A stretch of DNA of 64,000 nucleotides from Camarhynchus parvulus. Taxonomy: Eukaryota > Chordata > Aves > Passeriformes > Thraupidae. Position numbers and translations under genes: made by a program. The notes beneath the pieces were generated by a model. The model saw only the letters and a program-made list of their open reading frames with translations. It ran no database searches and was not told the origin of the DNA. Shown piece by piece: positions 23,607-34,965 of this stretch. How positions within the stretch are numbered: the first letter of the stretch is position 1; the number at the start of each line of letters is the position of its first letter. The DNA is taken from positions 17,740,569-17,804,568 of the forward strand of contig NC_044586.1 of the NCBI RefSeq assembly GCF_901933205.1, written 5' to 3'.

Positions 23607-26600
23607 TTGATGGTGCATGAGTTGTAACAGGTTTAAGGTAGGTTCTTTTTTCACCATAACTTTCTTTGTGTCCTTTAATAAGGCAGCTATAGCTGAAGAT
23701 TTTGAGTCTTTTGGTTTGCCTTAAGCAGATCAGAAAGAGAAGATTGGTGGAAGAGATTCCCCATTCCTCATGTGATAAGCTTGTAACTTATTTAGGCTCT
23801 GAATGTTGGAAACTCTTGTGAGTTTGACAGGATGTCACCATTTCAGAGGTGAGACAAGCCTTTTCTCAACAAAGGAAATCCATGCTGCAGATCCATGACA
23901 TTATCAAATATTATTTAGCATTAACAAACACAAAGAAATAAAAATTAATGTCTTTCTTCAGTAGACTGTTGTTGTAAAGAAAATGAAATGGAAATTGAAT
24001 ATTCTCAACATAAAATGTAATTTTCATTCTAAACAGTGTCCCCAAAGGAGATCCTGAGGAGTCCAAAGAGCTGCAAGCATGAGTAGCATGGGGTCAAAAT
24101 ATCCATGCCCCAAAACCAGAAAATTATATTAAGCATTTTATTGCAATTACATTTCAGTTACATAATCAGGTCAGTTTACAATCAGGTCTAATCTACACTC
24201 TCAGGAGCTTGGGTTTTCCCTGCTTACAGCCAGTGACTTTCAGAAGGATGTGGAACTCTCTCTTACCTTTAAAAACATAATAGAAAAGTCAAAGAAATCA
24301 TTTCCAGTCTGACCCTCACAGCCTAATGTCCTGCTGATCATTCTGAGTGAGGACCAAACACAACAACATCAATAAGAAATGATTTTTGGAAAACAATCTT
24401 TTATCCTGAAATATGAATGACCCTGAGCATGATCAGTGCAACCAATTCTGCCACACACATTTTCCTTTCTATAAATATCTTAAGAGAAAACTTTGGGTGT
24501 AATGCACCAGGTTCATGAAAGTCATGTTCCCAGCACAGTGTGCAATAACTATGTGCTTTCACCATTTGTCAGTTTTATAGCTCTGTGTTGTGTAGTATAT
24601 AATTAGTCATTGATCATGAACAAGTAATTATCCTTTGAATTACCTGAGACTCGACAGTTATACAATTTTCTAAATAATGTTTCTACCATTATTTGTGTCA
24701 GTGAGAGATCTGTACTGTAAGAAAAGTCAGGAATTGTAGCCACTTCGAATTGGAAAGCAGCCCTTCCTTGAAATTCGAAACATTACCTCTAAGAAAATAA
24801 TACAGAGTAAGGTACTGAGAGGCAAGCTGTTATGGCTTAATTCATTCATCACTGTGGTCAATGGCTGTTCTGCTTTTGTTTTAACAGGATGAATGAGAAG
24901 CCTTGTGAGATCAGTCTAGGAAAATGCTGGGCATGGAGACTGTGCTCCAGCAAAGTGCAGTGGGAATGACACTTTCTGATTCTGTGGGGGTGAACATGGA
25001 GCACATGTGCATATTTGCATTATTAAGCTATGGCATTGCTGAAAAGGGCAGGTATTCTGCCAAGTGAGATGTGCAACGCCATGGATGGGATGAGTTTGGA
25101 ATCCTTCTATAGGAACAGCCTCTGAAATACACATCTGAAAGACAAGGCTTGTGCACTGTTGCCAGGGGCATTCAGGGACATCCAATCTTGCACTGGCCAT
25201 GTTTAGAAAACAGGGTCTCCTTCACACCATATCCTTAATTCTTCTGTAGTAAACATCTCTTAAGGCACCTGTTCTTAGGGGTGTTCATCAGGGTCATGGT
25301 CTAGGCAGCTGATGACTGCTCTGGAGAAGAGATGTAGTTCTTAGAATAAGATGAAAAGAGAATTTACACTCAGCAAGATAACAATTACCTACTTGATTGG
25401 AGTAGTATTTGGTATAGCTAATTAGGTTAGAATGGCTCACCCATGGGTGAGGAGATACTTCATAAAATCCCCTTTGTTGTAATCTCCTTGTAGAGTTCTC
25501 ACTCTATATTTAGCCTGACCCCTTAAACATGCATTTTGCCTTATACCTTTTTATCAATCTACATTTGTTAGTTCCAAACATGGCATTAATTTTTATGTTA
25601 AATCTTATTTAAGACATCCTAGGAAAATGTTGTGGATTATGTAGAGAAACAGTGGATGGCACTGTTCATTCGCTACTCTAATATGGTAGAAAATACCAGT
25701 TTTAAAAAGGCTGTATTTTAAAATAATAAGGAGGAAAGAAAAAAAAACAGAAAAGTAATTGACTCCTCTAAATGCATACACACTGGCTTAAGACTATCAC
25801 ATCTGTGCTGGGAATGTTGTAACCAGATTGGGGATTTAGTACGGGTGCTTTAAGGGATGTAGGGGTTTTGAGGAAAAGGTGATGAAGTGACTGAATTACA
25901 TTCTGAATTCCAGTGGTTCAGCTACATCAGTCTTATTTATTTGAAATGATACTTCTGCTTTGGGGGGCTCCTGCTGTAATTGGACTTTTGCATTGATGTG
26001 ACTCATCCGGAGGCACTTGAGGACAATACTGCCATCGCTAAGCAGAATAACTGGCATGCTTGTCCCAGATGGCTTCCTGGGAGATGGCATTCAGACAGGG
26101 GAAAAGAGGGAACAATTTTTAAGGGCGTTTGGAAGCCGTTTATGGATTAGAATCACAAAGCAGATGTTGCAGTGTAGTGTTCACAGCCATTTTCTATGTG
26201 AAGGCTATACTTGTTTTAGCTAAACAGAGCTTCACAACTGCTGGAAAATGGTGACTCTTTTTCCCTTCCTTGTCACACCCCTGACACTTCCTCTCCTACA
26301 GTATATATGGTGTGGATTGGATTACTGAAGAGAAATGAAAACTTTGATTTCTTTTCTCTTCTTATTTTTCCCCTGAAGGAATGCATAGGAAGGAGGTACT
26401 TGATATGTTCTGTTACAAGTGGGATTTTTTACCACAGGTATTTTTTTTTAGTGTCTTCTAAATAGAAATGGAGTAAATGAAGTGTAGAGAATGCCATGTG
26501 TCCACAGGAGCCTTCTGCTTTCATCCAAGACTGCTCCAAAGCTTCCTGAACATGAATGAAATCCTGGAAGGTGAAAGAGCTCAGGAAAGAGCGACACAGT

Positions 26601-27249
26601 GATAACAAGGGCTCTGATCCTTGAGCACTGCTAATTTTATACAGAAGTGATTTCAGAGAGTCACTTAACAGGGAACACCAGCTCCACCTCTCCATTGGAA
26701 GTTCCCTCAGAATAACATGAGGGGCTGGGCAAACACCGTGCCTGGCTAAACCCAGGAGCACTGACTTAGCCTGCCAGGGATTTCAGTTTATATTCATAGA
26801 CCAGGCATTGAATGAAGGCAAACAAGGGCTTTCATTCATGATTTCCAACTGATTTATTTGTGCAGTGCCTGTGATCTTAGCTCCCTCTGCCACCAATGCA
26901 GCTGATTTGACAGGTCAGTGTCAGGCGAGCCGAGCTTCTTCCCAGTTTCCACCATACAATTTAAGCTTTAATTATGCAGGGTATTTACCAAGGTTTGTAT
27001 CCTTAGGCTCCTTCTAGAGGCAATAGAGCTCTTCCAGGTAATGATACAGTGCTTAAATTAGGTTCCTGTTTTCTCTGTAGTTAACAGAAGGAGTCTGGAA
27101 AGGCGAGTTCCCAAGGATGGCTTTCTTAGTAATGCCCTTAGCTGTGTATTGAAAGGTAATTTACTGCCTTGATCATCTTTGCCTTAAGACATTTGTATTA
27201 TTTACTGTTCTCAACCTCCCCAATTATTTTTTATTCTTATTTTTTCCAG
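23607..27249. other. Intron-like interval of the EFCAB6 relic
   Basis: No repeat family or exon recognised. Minus-strand frames at 24916-25200 and 26429-26761 show no domain. Confidence 0.5.
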
Positions 27250-27422
27250 GTTATACAATAAATAGAAGGATAACTCTTCTGATGGAATCTTTTATAAGAT
27301 GCTTTTGGATAACTTAAAAATTGCTGTTCTTCCTGGAGAATTTAAGTGGTAGCAGCTCACATATATCAAAAGAAATGCACCAAAGAGAAGAAAAAAGGCA
27401 AACAGAGCTTTCAAAAGTTACT
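27250..27422 (+). pseudogene. EFCAB6: EFCAB6 relic exon d, stop codons and frameshift
   Basis: Acceptor TTTTTCCAG ends at 27249. In phase with the preceding relic it reads R-L-Y-N-K, a TAG stop (27263-27265), then KDNSSDGIFYKMLLDNLKI. This contains a canonical-looking EF-hand loop D-N-S-S-D-G and matches the EFCAB6 stretch with the I-L-Y-K-K-L-L motif. A second stop occurs at 27350-27352. In the +1 frame the sequence becomes SHISKEMHQREEKRQTELSK, which fits the Gln/Glu-rich linker after this EF-hand in EFCAB6, so a frameshift lies near 27340-27350. The end is set at a weak GTTATT donor that gives phase 0 to the next relic. The short length and two stops lower certainty about exact borders, not about identity. 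Confidence 0.72.
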
Positions 27423-30400
27423 GTTATTATAGACAATTTTCTGTTTAATATAAGGAAAAATTATGTGTAGAAATTAGACTTTCAGATAGACTGAGGATAT
27501 ATGTTGTTTTTCTAATGGTAAGTACTGTCCTGTGCTGATCTCTCATTTCACAGTGATGTATTCAAAATTTTACAACTCTCAAAGCATTGCAACAGGAGAG
27601 CAAACACACATAGATCACTCACCAAAGACTCTGGGATTCAGGTACAAATGCTGAGCTCACTTTACAGGGCCCACAAGGATTATTTCTCAGTGCCTCACTC
27701 AAAAACTGGGGTTTTGCCAGTGATGACAGCTGAAGAGAAAGCTTGTGATCTTCAGCAGAATCAGCACAACTCATGGTTCAGGACCTGGATTTGAGTGCTC
27801 TCAGAGGATCAGGAGCTGTGACACATCTGATGGCTGTGGCTGCTCTCACACCCCCATGTGCACAGCCACACCCCCATGGCACCTGGGGCACCAATAGTGG
27901 TGCCCAGGCTACACACAGGTACCACCTATTGACTTGCCTCTCTTTTTAATTTTAATATATGCAAATGCCTGCCTGATCATGGGGGAATGGGGAACAATGA
28001 CACAGCAGACACCAACAAATTGTCCCTTGTTACGGGGTGAGCTTCTCCTAAAAGTATTTCTCTTGCAGTTGCATGCTAACCTCCATGTGGGGTTAGAGCT
28101 AGGACACAAGCATTTCCTTTCCCTTGACCCAGATAATGCTTTACTCTGATATCTTCCCTTGGGTTTTGGCATTCCATAAACAGAATTCCATAAAACATAT
28201 GGAGTTCCACAAAACAGAACTCTATGCAATGCTCACTTTTCTGTCAATAGATCTCATGACAGGAGTATGTCCTGTCTTGACCCAGACAGGGGGCAAGATT
28301 CATTTCTCCTCAGCCTTCCTCATTTCCTCCTAAATGATGTGACCTTTTTGTGTTTCTTAAGTCCCCCAGCTCCTCTCTTTAGTGAGAATTTGTGACCAGT
28401 AATGGAAATTAATATTACATGAAGTCTCTAGCAAAGCAAATCTGGCCTCTTCTACTACAGTGGTGATGGTGGACCAATGGTCTGTAATGGGTGGAATCTT
28501 GATATTTCCACAACTTTTCTGTATGTTCTTTAACAGGTTGGAGTGGTAAAGGTGAAAGATCCTGTTCAACATGGCCTTCATTATTCCTCAAAACTTCTAG
28601 CAGGCTTCTTCTGGCTCTGAAATTTCTAAATTTGATATTGCAATACATTAGGATGTATCTAAGACCTTATGGTTGGCTCCTTCTATGTAATATTTTTTAA
28701 GTACCGAGTGTTCCCACAGATGCCTTCCAAGACTGGCTCCAATATGAGTTGTACATCAGTCAAGAAATCAAACCTGGTGTTTTTTTCTGCAAGCTGAGTT
28801 TGCCCTTCCTGTTCTTGAGGTCAAAAGAGCTTTCAGAAATTACTCAAAGTTATTTTTACTGAGGTCCAACACTATTCTTACTGAAGACTGTCAAAGCAGA
28901 GAGCTGGCAAGATACAGCTCTCTTGCAGATGACTCACCAACATGGAATACAGCTCTGTCACTAGGACACAGTACACTAAATTCAACATAAACTAGGACCT
29001 CACTAATAAATATCTCCATCCCCATCTTCTGCTCAGCCATCATCTGGAGCTTTATCCACACCTTCAAAAAGTTTCCTGGCACCCAGAACTGCTGTGTTAG
29101 AGCAGAGGGTTAGGCTGGGTTGGTTAGGCCTGAGAAACGCAGAACTCTGTGAGCTAGCCCCAGTGAGATGGGAATGTGCAGGGAGTGAGTTTGGTGCCTC
29201 ACACAGCTGGGAAATGAGCTTGTGGCTTATTCCTTCAAGGTGGAAAAGCAACATTCCTCTCACTGCACACTTCAAGCAGCTGAGCAAGACACAGTCCGTG
29301 GCCAGCCCAGAGGAATACATATGCTGGCTGCTTGGCAAGATGCTAATGCATGGAAAAAATAATGGATCTGCCTTCCCAGCGAGAAGCATGAAGAGTCTCT
29401 CTCCCTTTTGTGACTGTCAATTTCACAAGACTTGTAATAACTGTGTCTGAAGGCCCTTAGCACTCTTCAGTTTGACTGAAATTGCTAAATGGACACCAAA
29501 TTCAGGGGAAAGGCTGACAGATGTGGATGAAAAAGCTGATTGTGTTGTTCTTGTTTTCCTAGGAAAGCAGGGTGAAAGTGTTGCATGTTGGAGGGGAATA
29601 TAATTTAAAATATAAGCTTGCCCGAACTCAGGATAGATCTCAAGGATCCCCAGTGACTCTTGTGTCTCTTAACAGGCTTTGAACTCTTTGTGACTTTGTA
29701 ATTACTGCCTGAAAGCAGGAATAGATTTCTTAGAAATATGTCAGTAAGTCTCCAGCTTTTCTTCTTCCCTTTTTTAAAGCTAGGTAGTGTCTTTGCATTT
29801 CTGCATAGATTTAGGAGACAATTTTAGCTAGTTCTTTAAGAGCTAATATGAACACATAGCAATATTCTGTAATTTGTTCTTCTCCTATTTGTTATTGATA
29901 TTCATTGTTCAAGAAACCTGCTGATATTTGACTTTTATCAAAGTTGGATACAAAAGAGGCTTTAAATGTTTCATACCCTTAATGCAATCTGTTGGTAGTG
30001 CTCTTTCTTTGTTGAATATAAAGCCAGATTTTTTTCCTGATCTCTCTCATTCTACAAATGCTTCACTAATAAGAATTCTTATTATTCTTGATTTTTTTTT
30101 TTAATAGTGAATCTCATATTGTGTTCTGGGCTTTCATATTCTGGCCCTATATACTGTGCTGGTATGCTTCACTGCTGCACCTCCAGCTATCCTCAAGTTA
30201 TTTTCTTTTTAGACTCATTTCCCATGAGACTACAGTTCCTCGAGAAGATAGAAATCTACATTTTTCCCCTTCTTTTCCTGCCTTCCTTTTGTAAATGCCA
30301 TAACTTTTTCATTCCATCATCATTCCTGCCTAAGGTGTATTTCACCATTTCAAGTAGTTTCTCTGCATTAACCAGGATAAAATATAGAAAGACCTTCCCT

Positions 30401-31907
30401 TCACTGGATTTTGTGGCATCAACAGGATGTCACTGCCACATTCTAATGATCTCTTGGACAACCTCTTTTCTGCTGTAGTCATTATTCAACCAATTAAAAA
30501 CAGATCTTTTAGGGGATGAAAAAAAATCTCCAAATCTCCAAGAGCTTCAAATCTAAATACTATTATCCATAAAGACTTCCAGGTCCTGCTCTTTATACCA
30601 CATTTCTTATATTCATGTGCTGACAACCAGCATGCTTGATCTGTGGTGTCTGATTTTGTCTCCTGTATGACCCTGTGATGCATAACCCAAGTCCAAGTAA
30701 TTTTAGGTCCTCTGCTAAGTGGCTGTGATTAATCCCTTCTCGTGAGCTTTTCTGGCAGCTCCTTTCTTCAGTCTGGTCTAAGGCTTGCCTCCTAGGTTAT
30801 AAAGCTGCTGGACAAAGGGAGCCCTTCTGTGAGCAAGATCCTGACAGGGAAGATGGATTTTAAATTACACCCTGCCAGAGTCACTCACTCACTTCCAGAA
30901 CACAAGGCTCAGGTTGAACTTCAGCAGGGAGAAAGGAGTTTGTCTTCATCACCTGTGCTTTAATTACCTGTTCATTTTCCTCAGGGGTATCCATGGCAAG
31001 GCCCATGTTGACAGGCAGGAGCATCACAGAACAGCTGGTGATGTTTTGGCCATGTCTCCCATTCAGTCAGGGTAGCAGATATCTCAGAAGTCAGAGTCAG
31101 GGGCCTCCAGCACATGAGTCCATCTGAGATCCTCATGAGGGAGTCACCAGTCACTGTCATTTTTTGATCCCTGTTTTGGAGGCTTAGAGTTAATCTGCTG
31201 TGTGCTGCTCAGATCAAAGCAAAATTCTTTTCATTAGCATATTTTTAGAATAAGTGTTAAAATGTTAAGATTATTTTCAAGTTTAGGGAATACTATAAAA
31301 CGCACTTAATAAATCTATAAAATGAGACTGCTGAATATTTCTGCATTTTGCTTATATGGAAATACATGCTCTAAAATTTAACAAAAATAATTGTTCTAAC
31401 TTTCCTTTTCATGGGTTATAGTAAATCCATAATGGATGTAAAATAGATACAAGTGGGACACATTGCATACACTTTAATTTAATTTCATTCTGTCTTTAAA
31501 AATTATTAAATATTTAATTGTTTTATATTTTAATGGCTCAGTGATGAAGCTTGTGGTATTTCAGCAAGAAGGGTATATAGTCTGTATCTATGCACTTTCT
31601 TATAGGGTCCAAGAAGGAAAAGTATTATGAACATTCCTCCAAAGGGAAAAAGCATGGAAGTGATTTACTTGGGATCCCAAAGGACATGAAATGTCAAAAG
31701 ATAATTTTTTTTCCTTTTAAATTCAATGGAAATGCTTTCATCAACTTCTTTCATGTTAGCTTAGCCGTCTCATGCTAACTGAGGAGGTATTAAGGGATCA
31801 AGGTGGCTCCTTAGCTGATGGAGAAACTTGGGCTCATTAGAAACTAAGTCTGTGATATGGGGGTTGAGCATCTCCATTAGCAAAGGAAGTAATTCAGAAC
31901 AGTATCA
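27423..31907. other. Intron-like interval of the EFCAB6 relic
   Basis: It contains the small tandem repeat at 28169. The region 29033-29460 is open on both strands (118 codons each), which argues for composition rather than coding. No family recognised. Confidence 0.5.
28169..28219. repeat. Short degenerate tandem repeat
   Basis: Three imperfect units of the form GAATTCCATAAAACA follow each other, in 14-19 bp steps. Confidence 0.55.
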
Positions 31908-32503
31908 TATTGGAATATGATCCCAACATTACTGGATGGAACGTGCCTGGGCTTGTCTCACCCTTGCTGCTTGGCCAGAGGCAGCAGCTGTGGTGTTTCA
32001 CCTCAGAGACACCTTTGGCTGGCTGCATGTTGCAGCTAGGCATTTGGAACAAGTCCAGGCATGCAGTAACTTACGTTTTACCTCTGATGGAAAGGCTTTA
32101 GGCGAGGTGAAGAGGAAAAGGAGACGGATTCTGCCAGAGGGTTAATCCAGACTTTTATTCCAGGGTCACAGATCTCTGAATCTTGATAACAGCTCCAACA
32201 GAATCCAGACCGCATGGTCCCACGTCTTTTTAAGCTCAGGGAAAGGGAGAGGGGAAGGGATAGGTGTGCCACCAACCAGGTGGGAGGGGGGGAGTCTCAG
32301 GGGACAATGACACACCTAGATGGGTCAATGACCCCAGGGCTGAGAAGGATCTTTTGAACTTCACCAACCAGATGAAGCCCTTGCTGGAATGTTAAGATTG
32401 ACGGACAGCACTTAGCAAGGGGGCAAGGGGGAGGGGAAAGGAGAGGCTGATGCATCTGAGGGACTGGGATAGGTGAAACAGGATATTGCTTCACACCACA
32501 ACA
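31908..32503 (-). mobile_element. Solo LTR of an endogenous retrovirus-like element (minus strand; far end uncertain)
   Basis: On the minus strand the sequence begins TGTTGTGGTGTGAAGCAATA (from 32503). It has a TATA-like CTTAAAAAG near 32230, AATAAA at 32159-32154 and a U5-like tail. A terminal TGTTG on the plus strand at 32028 could pair with the CAACA at 32499-32503, giving a 476-bp LTR. Alternatively GTATCA occurs both just before 31908 and just after 32503, which could be the target duplication of a longer element. No gag, pol or env reading frame is adjacent, so it would be a solo LTR. Confidence 0.55.
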
Positions 32504-32747
32504 GTATCAGTCATTCTTTAATTTTTTTTGTCTGTAAAGGAAATGTTTGCATAGCACAGGCCTTGGAATCAATGTCTGTTCTAATTTGATGAACTTATCA
32601 TTTTGTATTGCATCCAGGTTTCTTCCATGGCTATGTCTTGTTTGTCAGCACAGCAATTCTTGCTCATTACTGCAGAATCAAATCTTTGAAACTACAAAAT
32701 AAGTGACTTGTCTTCATGCATGATCTTTCAATTTTGTAATCAAACAG

Positions 32748-32873
32748 CTTGAAGACCAAACCGACAAATATGCCCAGAATACAACTGTTGATGAAGTAAT
32801 TAAAACGCTGAAGGACAGAGAGATACAACAGGCAGCAACTCTTAAAGACAGTAGTATCAGAAGCTACTGAACA
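32748..32873 (+). pseudogene. EFCAB6: EFCAB6 relic exon e, linker plus EF-hand helix with stop
   Basis: Acceptor AATCAAACAG ends at 32747. The frame reads LEDQTDKYAQ, then NTTVDEVIKTLKDREIQQ, which matches the EFCAB6 motif T-T-x-E-V-I-x-x-x-K ahead of an EF-hand. It then reads AATLKDSSIRSY and stops at TGA 32868-32870. A GTGAGG donor candidate follows 32873 and gives phase 0. Past it, fragments of a loop (R-I-C-D-F) can be read if small deletions are allowed, so the exon may originally have been longer. It lies in the intron-like space between an antisense LTR (ending 32503) and a CR1 copy (from about 33035). The match to the family is clear in the first 30 residues only. Confidence 0.7.
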
Positions 32874-33034
32874 GTGAGGATTTGTGATTTCATTGTTCTT
32901 TTATTACACTGGGGATGATGCATTTCTCAAGTTTTGGAAATGCACAAAGGAAAAATCATCACCATGTACATGCAATCAGGGATATGCATCACTATTTTGT
33001 GATGTTCTTGGATTGTGCAAGCTCAACAGAGTCC

Positions 33035-33775
33035 AGTTCCATGGAAAACTCATAAGGTTTGGTAAGATCTGTGTCAGGGCAGCCCCTGGGATCAATCCAG
33101 GCAGGGGATGAGCAGAGGGAGCAGCCCTGGCAGAAGGACTTGGGGGGGCTGTGGGTGAGAGCTGGCCCTGCCCCAACCCAGAGCCCCCCTGTGCTGGGCT
33201 GCACCCAGAGCCCCAGGGCAGCAGGGCCGGGGGGATTCTGCCCCTCTGCCCCTCTCTGCTGAGCCCCCCCTGCAGGGCTGCATCCAGCCCTGGGCCCAGC
33301 ACAGGAAGGACAGGGAGCTGCTGGAGCCAGGCCAGAGCAGGGACACCAAGGGGATCAGAGGGATGGAGCAGCTCTGCTGGGAGGAAAGGCTGAGGGAATT
33401 GGGATTGTTCAGCCTGGAGAAGAGAAGGCTCCAGGGTGACCTCATTGTGGCCTTCCAGTGCCTGAAGGGATGGAGAGAAACAATCTACAAGGGTCAGGAG
33501 TGACGGGACAAGGGGTAATGGCCTCACACTGACAGAGAGTGTGTTTAGATTGGATATGTGGAAGAAATTGTTCCCTATGAGGGTGGTGAGGTCCTGGCAC
33601 AGGTTGCCCAGAACAGCTGTGGCTGTCCCATTCCTGTAAGTGCTCCAGGCCAGGTTGGAGGGGCTCTGAATACTATGGTCCAGTGGAAGGTGTCCCTGCC
33701 TGTGCCAAATGGGTTGGAATGCACTGATCTTTAAAGTTCCTTCCAACCCAATTCATTCTATGATTCTATGATTCT
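33035..33775 (+). repeat. CR1 LINE 3' fragment (copy 2, sister of 1386-2137)
   Basis: It shares long nearly identical blocks with 1386-2137 (for example the GC-rich part 33200-33400 against 1565-1760), with the same orientation and subfamily. It ends in the classic CCAACCCAATTCATTCTATG followed by ATTCTATGATTCT, so its 3' end is complete. The long minus-strand open frame across it (32976-33746) is antisense to CR1 and not a gene. Confidence 0.92.
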
Positions 33776-34453
33776 TAGACTGCCCAGAAACTCTGTCTTC
33801 CTCCTGCTGTTTATGATCATTCAAATGGGACGTGCTTCCCTGCAATAGTCCCGTTCTGCCCTGCTTGTCCTGAGTGAAACAAGCCTGGAATGAATAGGGA
33901 TGAGAGCTCTGTGTGAATAAACTGGTTAAATGGGTTTCCTTGTCAGAACTGTAGTGGCAGACTACCTTATGTCTCTGGTAACTGCCTGGGCACATATGTT
34001 TTCAGGGAAATGCAGTCTGAAGCTGATTCTCCATTAGTGTGGTTTTTAAGGATCACTGCAACATTTGTAAAAGAAAGGGGGTTTGCACTTCATAGTCTAG
34101 GTAGTATTCCAGATGGGAGTTTTCACATTCTTCCTGCTTTGATTTCCCTGACACTTCCAACAAGAGGTTCATCAATCCCTGCCCTGGCAGCACAGCTGCT
34201 TCTCATCCTGGCTCCATAGCTGAGCAGGTGAGCCAAGGCCATTGCCCACCTTGGTGGCATGTTTGCCACTGCTGCTCTCATCCACAGCTTTCTCTGGAGC
34301 AGTCAGGCAGCTGCTGCATGGCTGGGCAGGGCTGCTTTTCCTCAGAGGTGACACAGGTCACTCCAACAGTGATAGCCTGGTGTGACAGTGGTAAACACAA
34401 ACCCATACCTGTTTTCCGATTTGTTATTCCAGACCAAGCCACAGAAGTGGGCA

Positions 34454-34494
34454 AAACAAAACTTACCCAGTATGGAACTGGGTAAGTTTTGTTT
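34454..34494. repeat. Perfect hairpin, 17-bp arms and 7-nt loop
   Basis: AAACAAAACTTACCCAG at 34454-34470 is the exact reverse complement of 34478-34494, with loop TATGGAA. The surrounding sequence is not repetitive in the window. Confidence 0.95.
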
Positions 34495-34689
34495 ATCTGA
34501 ATAACATTATGCTTCAGTGGCATTGCAGGAGTGAGCAGAATGCACCCTCTGAAGGGTAATTATCCTAGCTTGCCTGAACAACCCAGAAATGCAGACATAA
34601 CATCACCAGTTATCCTTTGTAGGACTATACTGTTGGTTCTTCCTGGTTTTTGTTGTTGGGGTTTTTTTGTTTGTTTTTTTTGTTTTTTT

Positions 34690-34965
34690 TTCCCTAGGGA
34701 GGGTGTCTAAGAAGGGCCCAGGCTCTGCTCCATGGGAGTCCAGCAATGGCACAAGAGGAACAGACAGGAACTGACGCCCAGGAAGTTCACCTGAACATGA
34801 GGAAGCAATTCTTTCCTGAGCACTGGAACAGATTGCCCTGAGAGGGCAGTACTGCTGCCTGGAACAGACAGCCCCATCCTGCTGGAACAAGAGGGCTGGA
34901 GCAGGGGAGGAACTGTGGTCCCTCCCAGCCTGAGCCATTCTGGGATTCTCTGTGAGGCATGGTAG
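34690..34965 (+). repeat. CR1 LINE 3' fragment, diverged
   Basis: CCCAGGAAGTTCACCTGAAC, ATGAGGAAGCAATTCTTTCC, TGAGCACTGGAACAGATTGC and CATTCTGGGATTCTCTGTGA are recognisable CR1 3' blocks of the subfamily with the TTCCACCTGAACATGAGG box. A T/G-rich run (34640-34692) abuts its 5' end. Confidence 0.78.

Noticed and set aside
29033..29450. 118-codon frames on both strands
   Set aside because: Simultaneous openness on both strands, no start or splice context and no motif.
32976..33746. Longest open frame of the window (256 codons, minus strand)
   Set aside because: It runs antisense over a CR1 3' end, and a nearly identical frame occurs antisense to the sister CR1 at 1374-1889. It reflects repeat composition.
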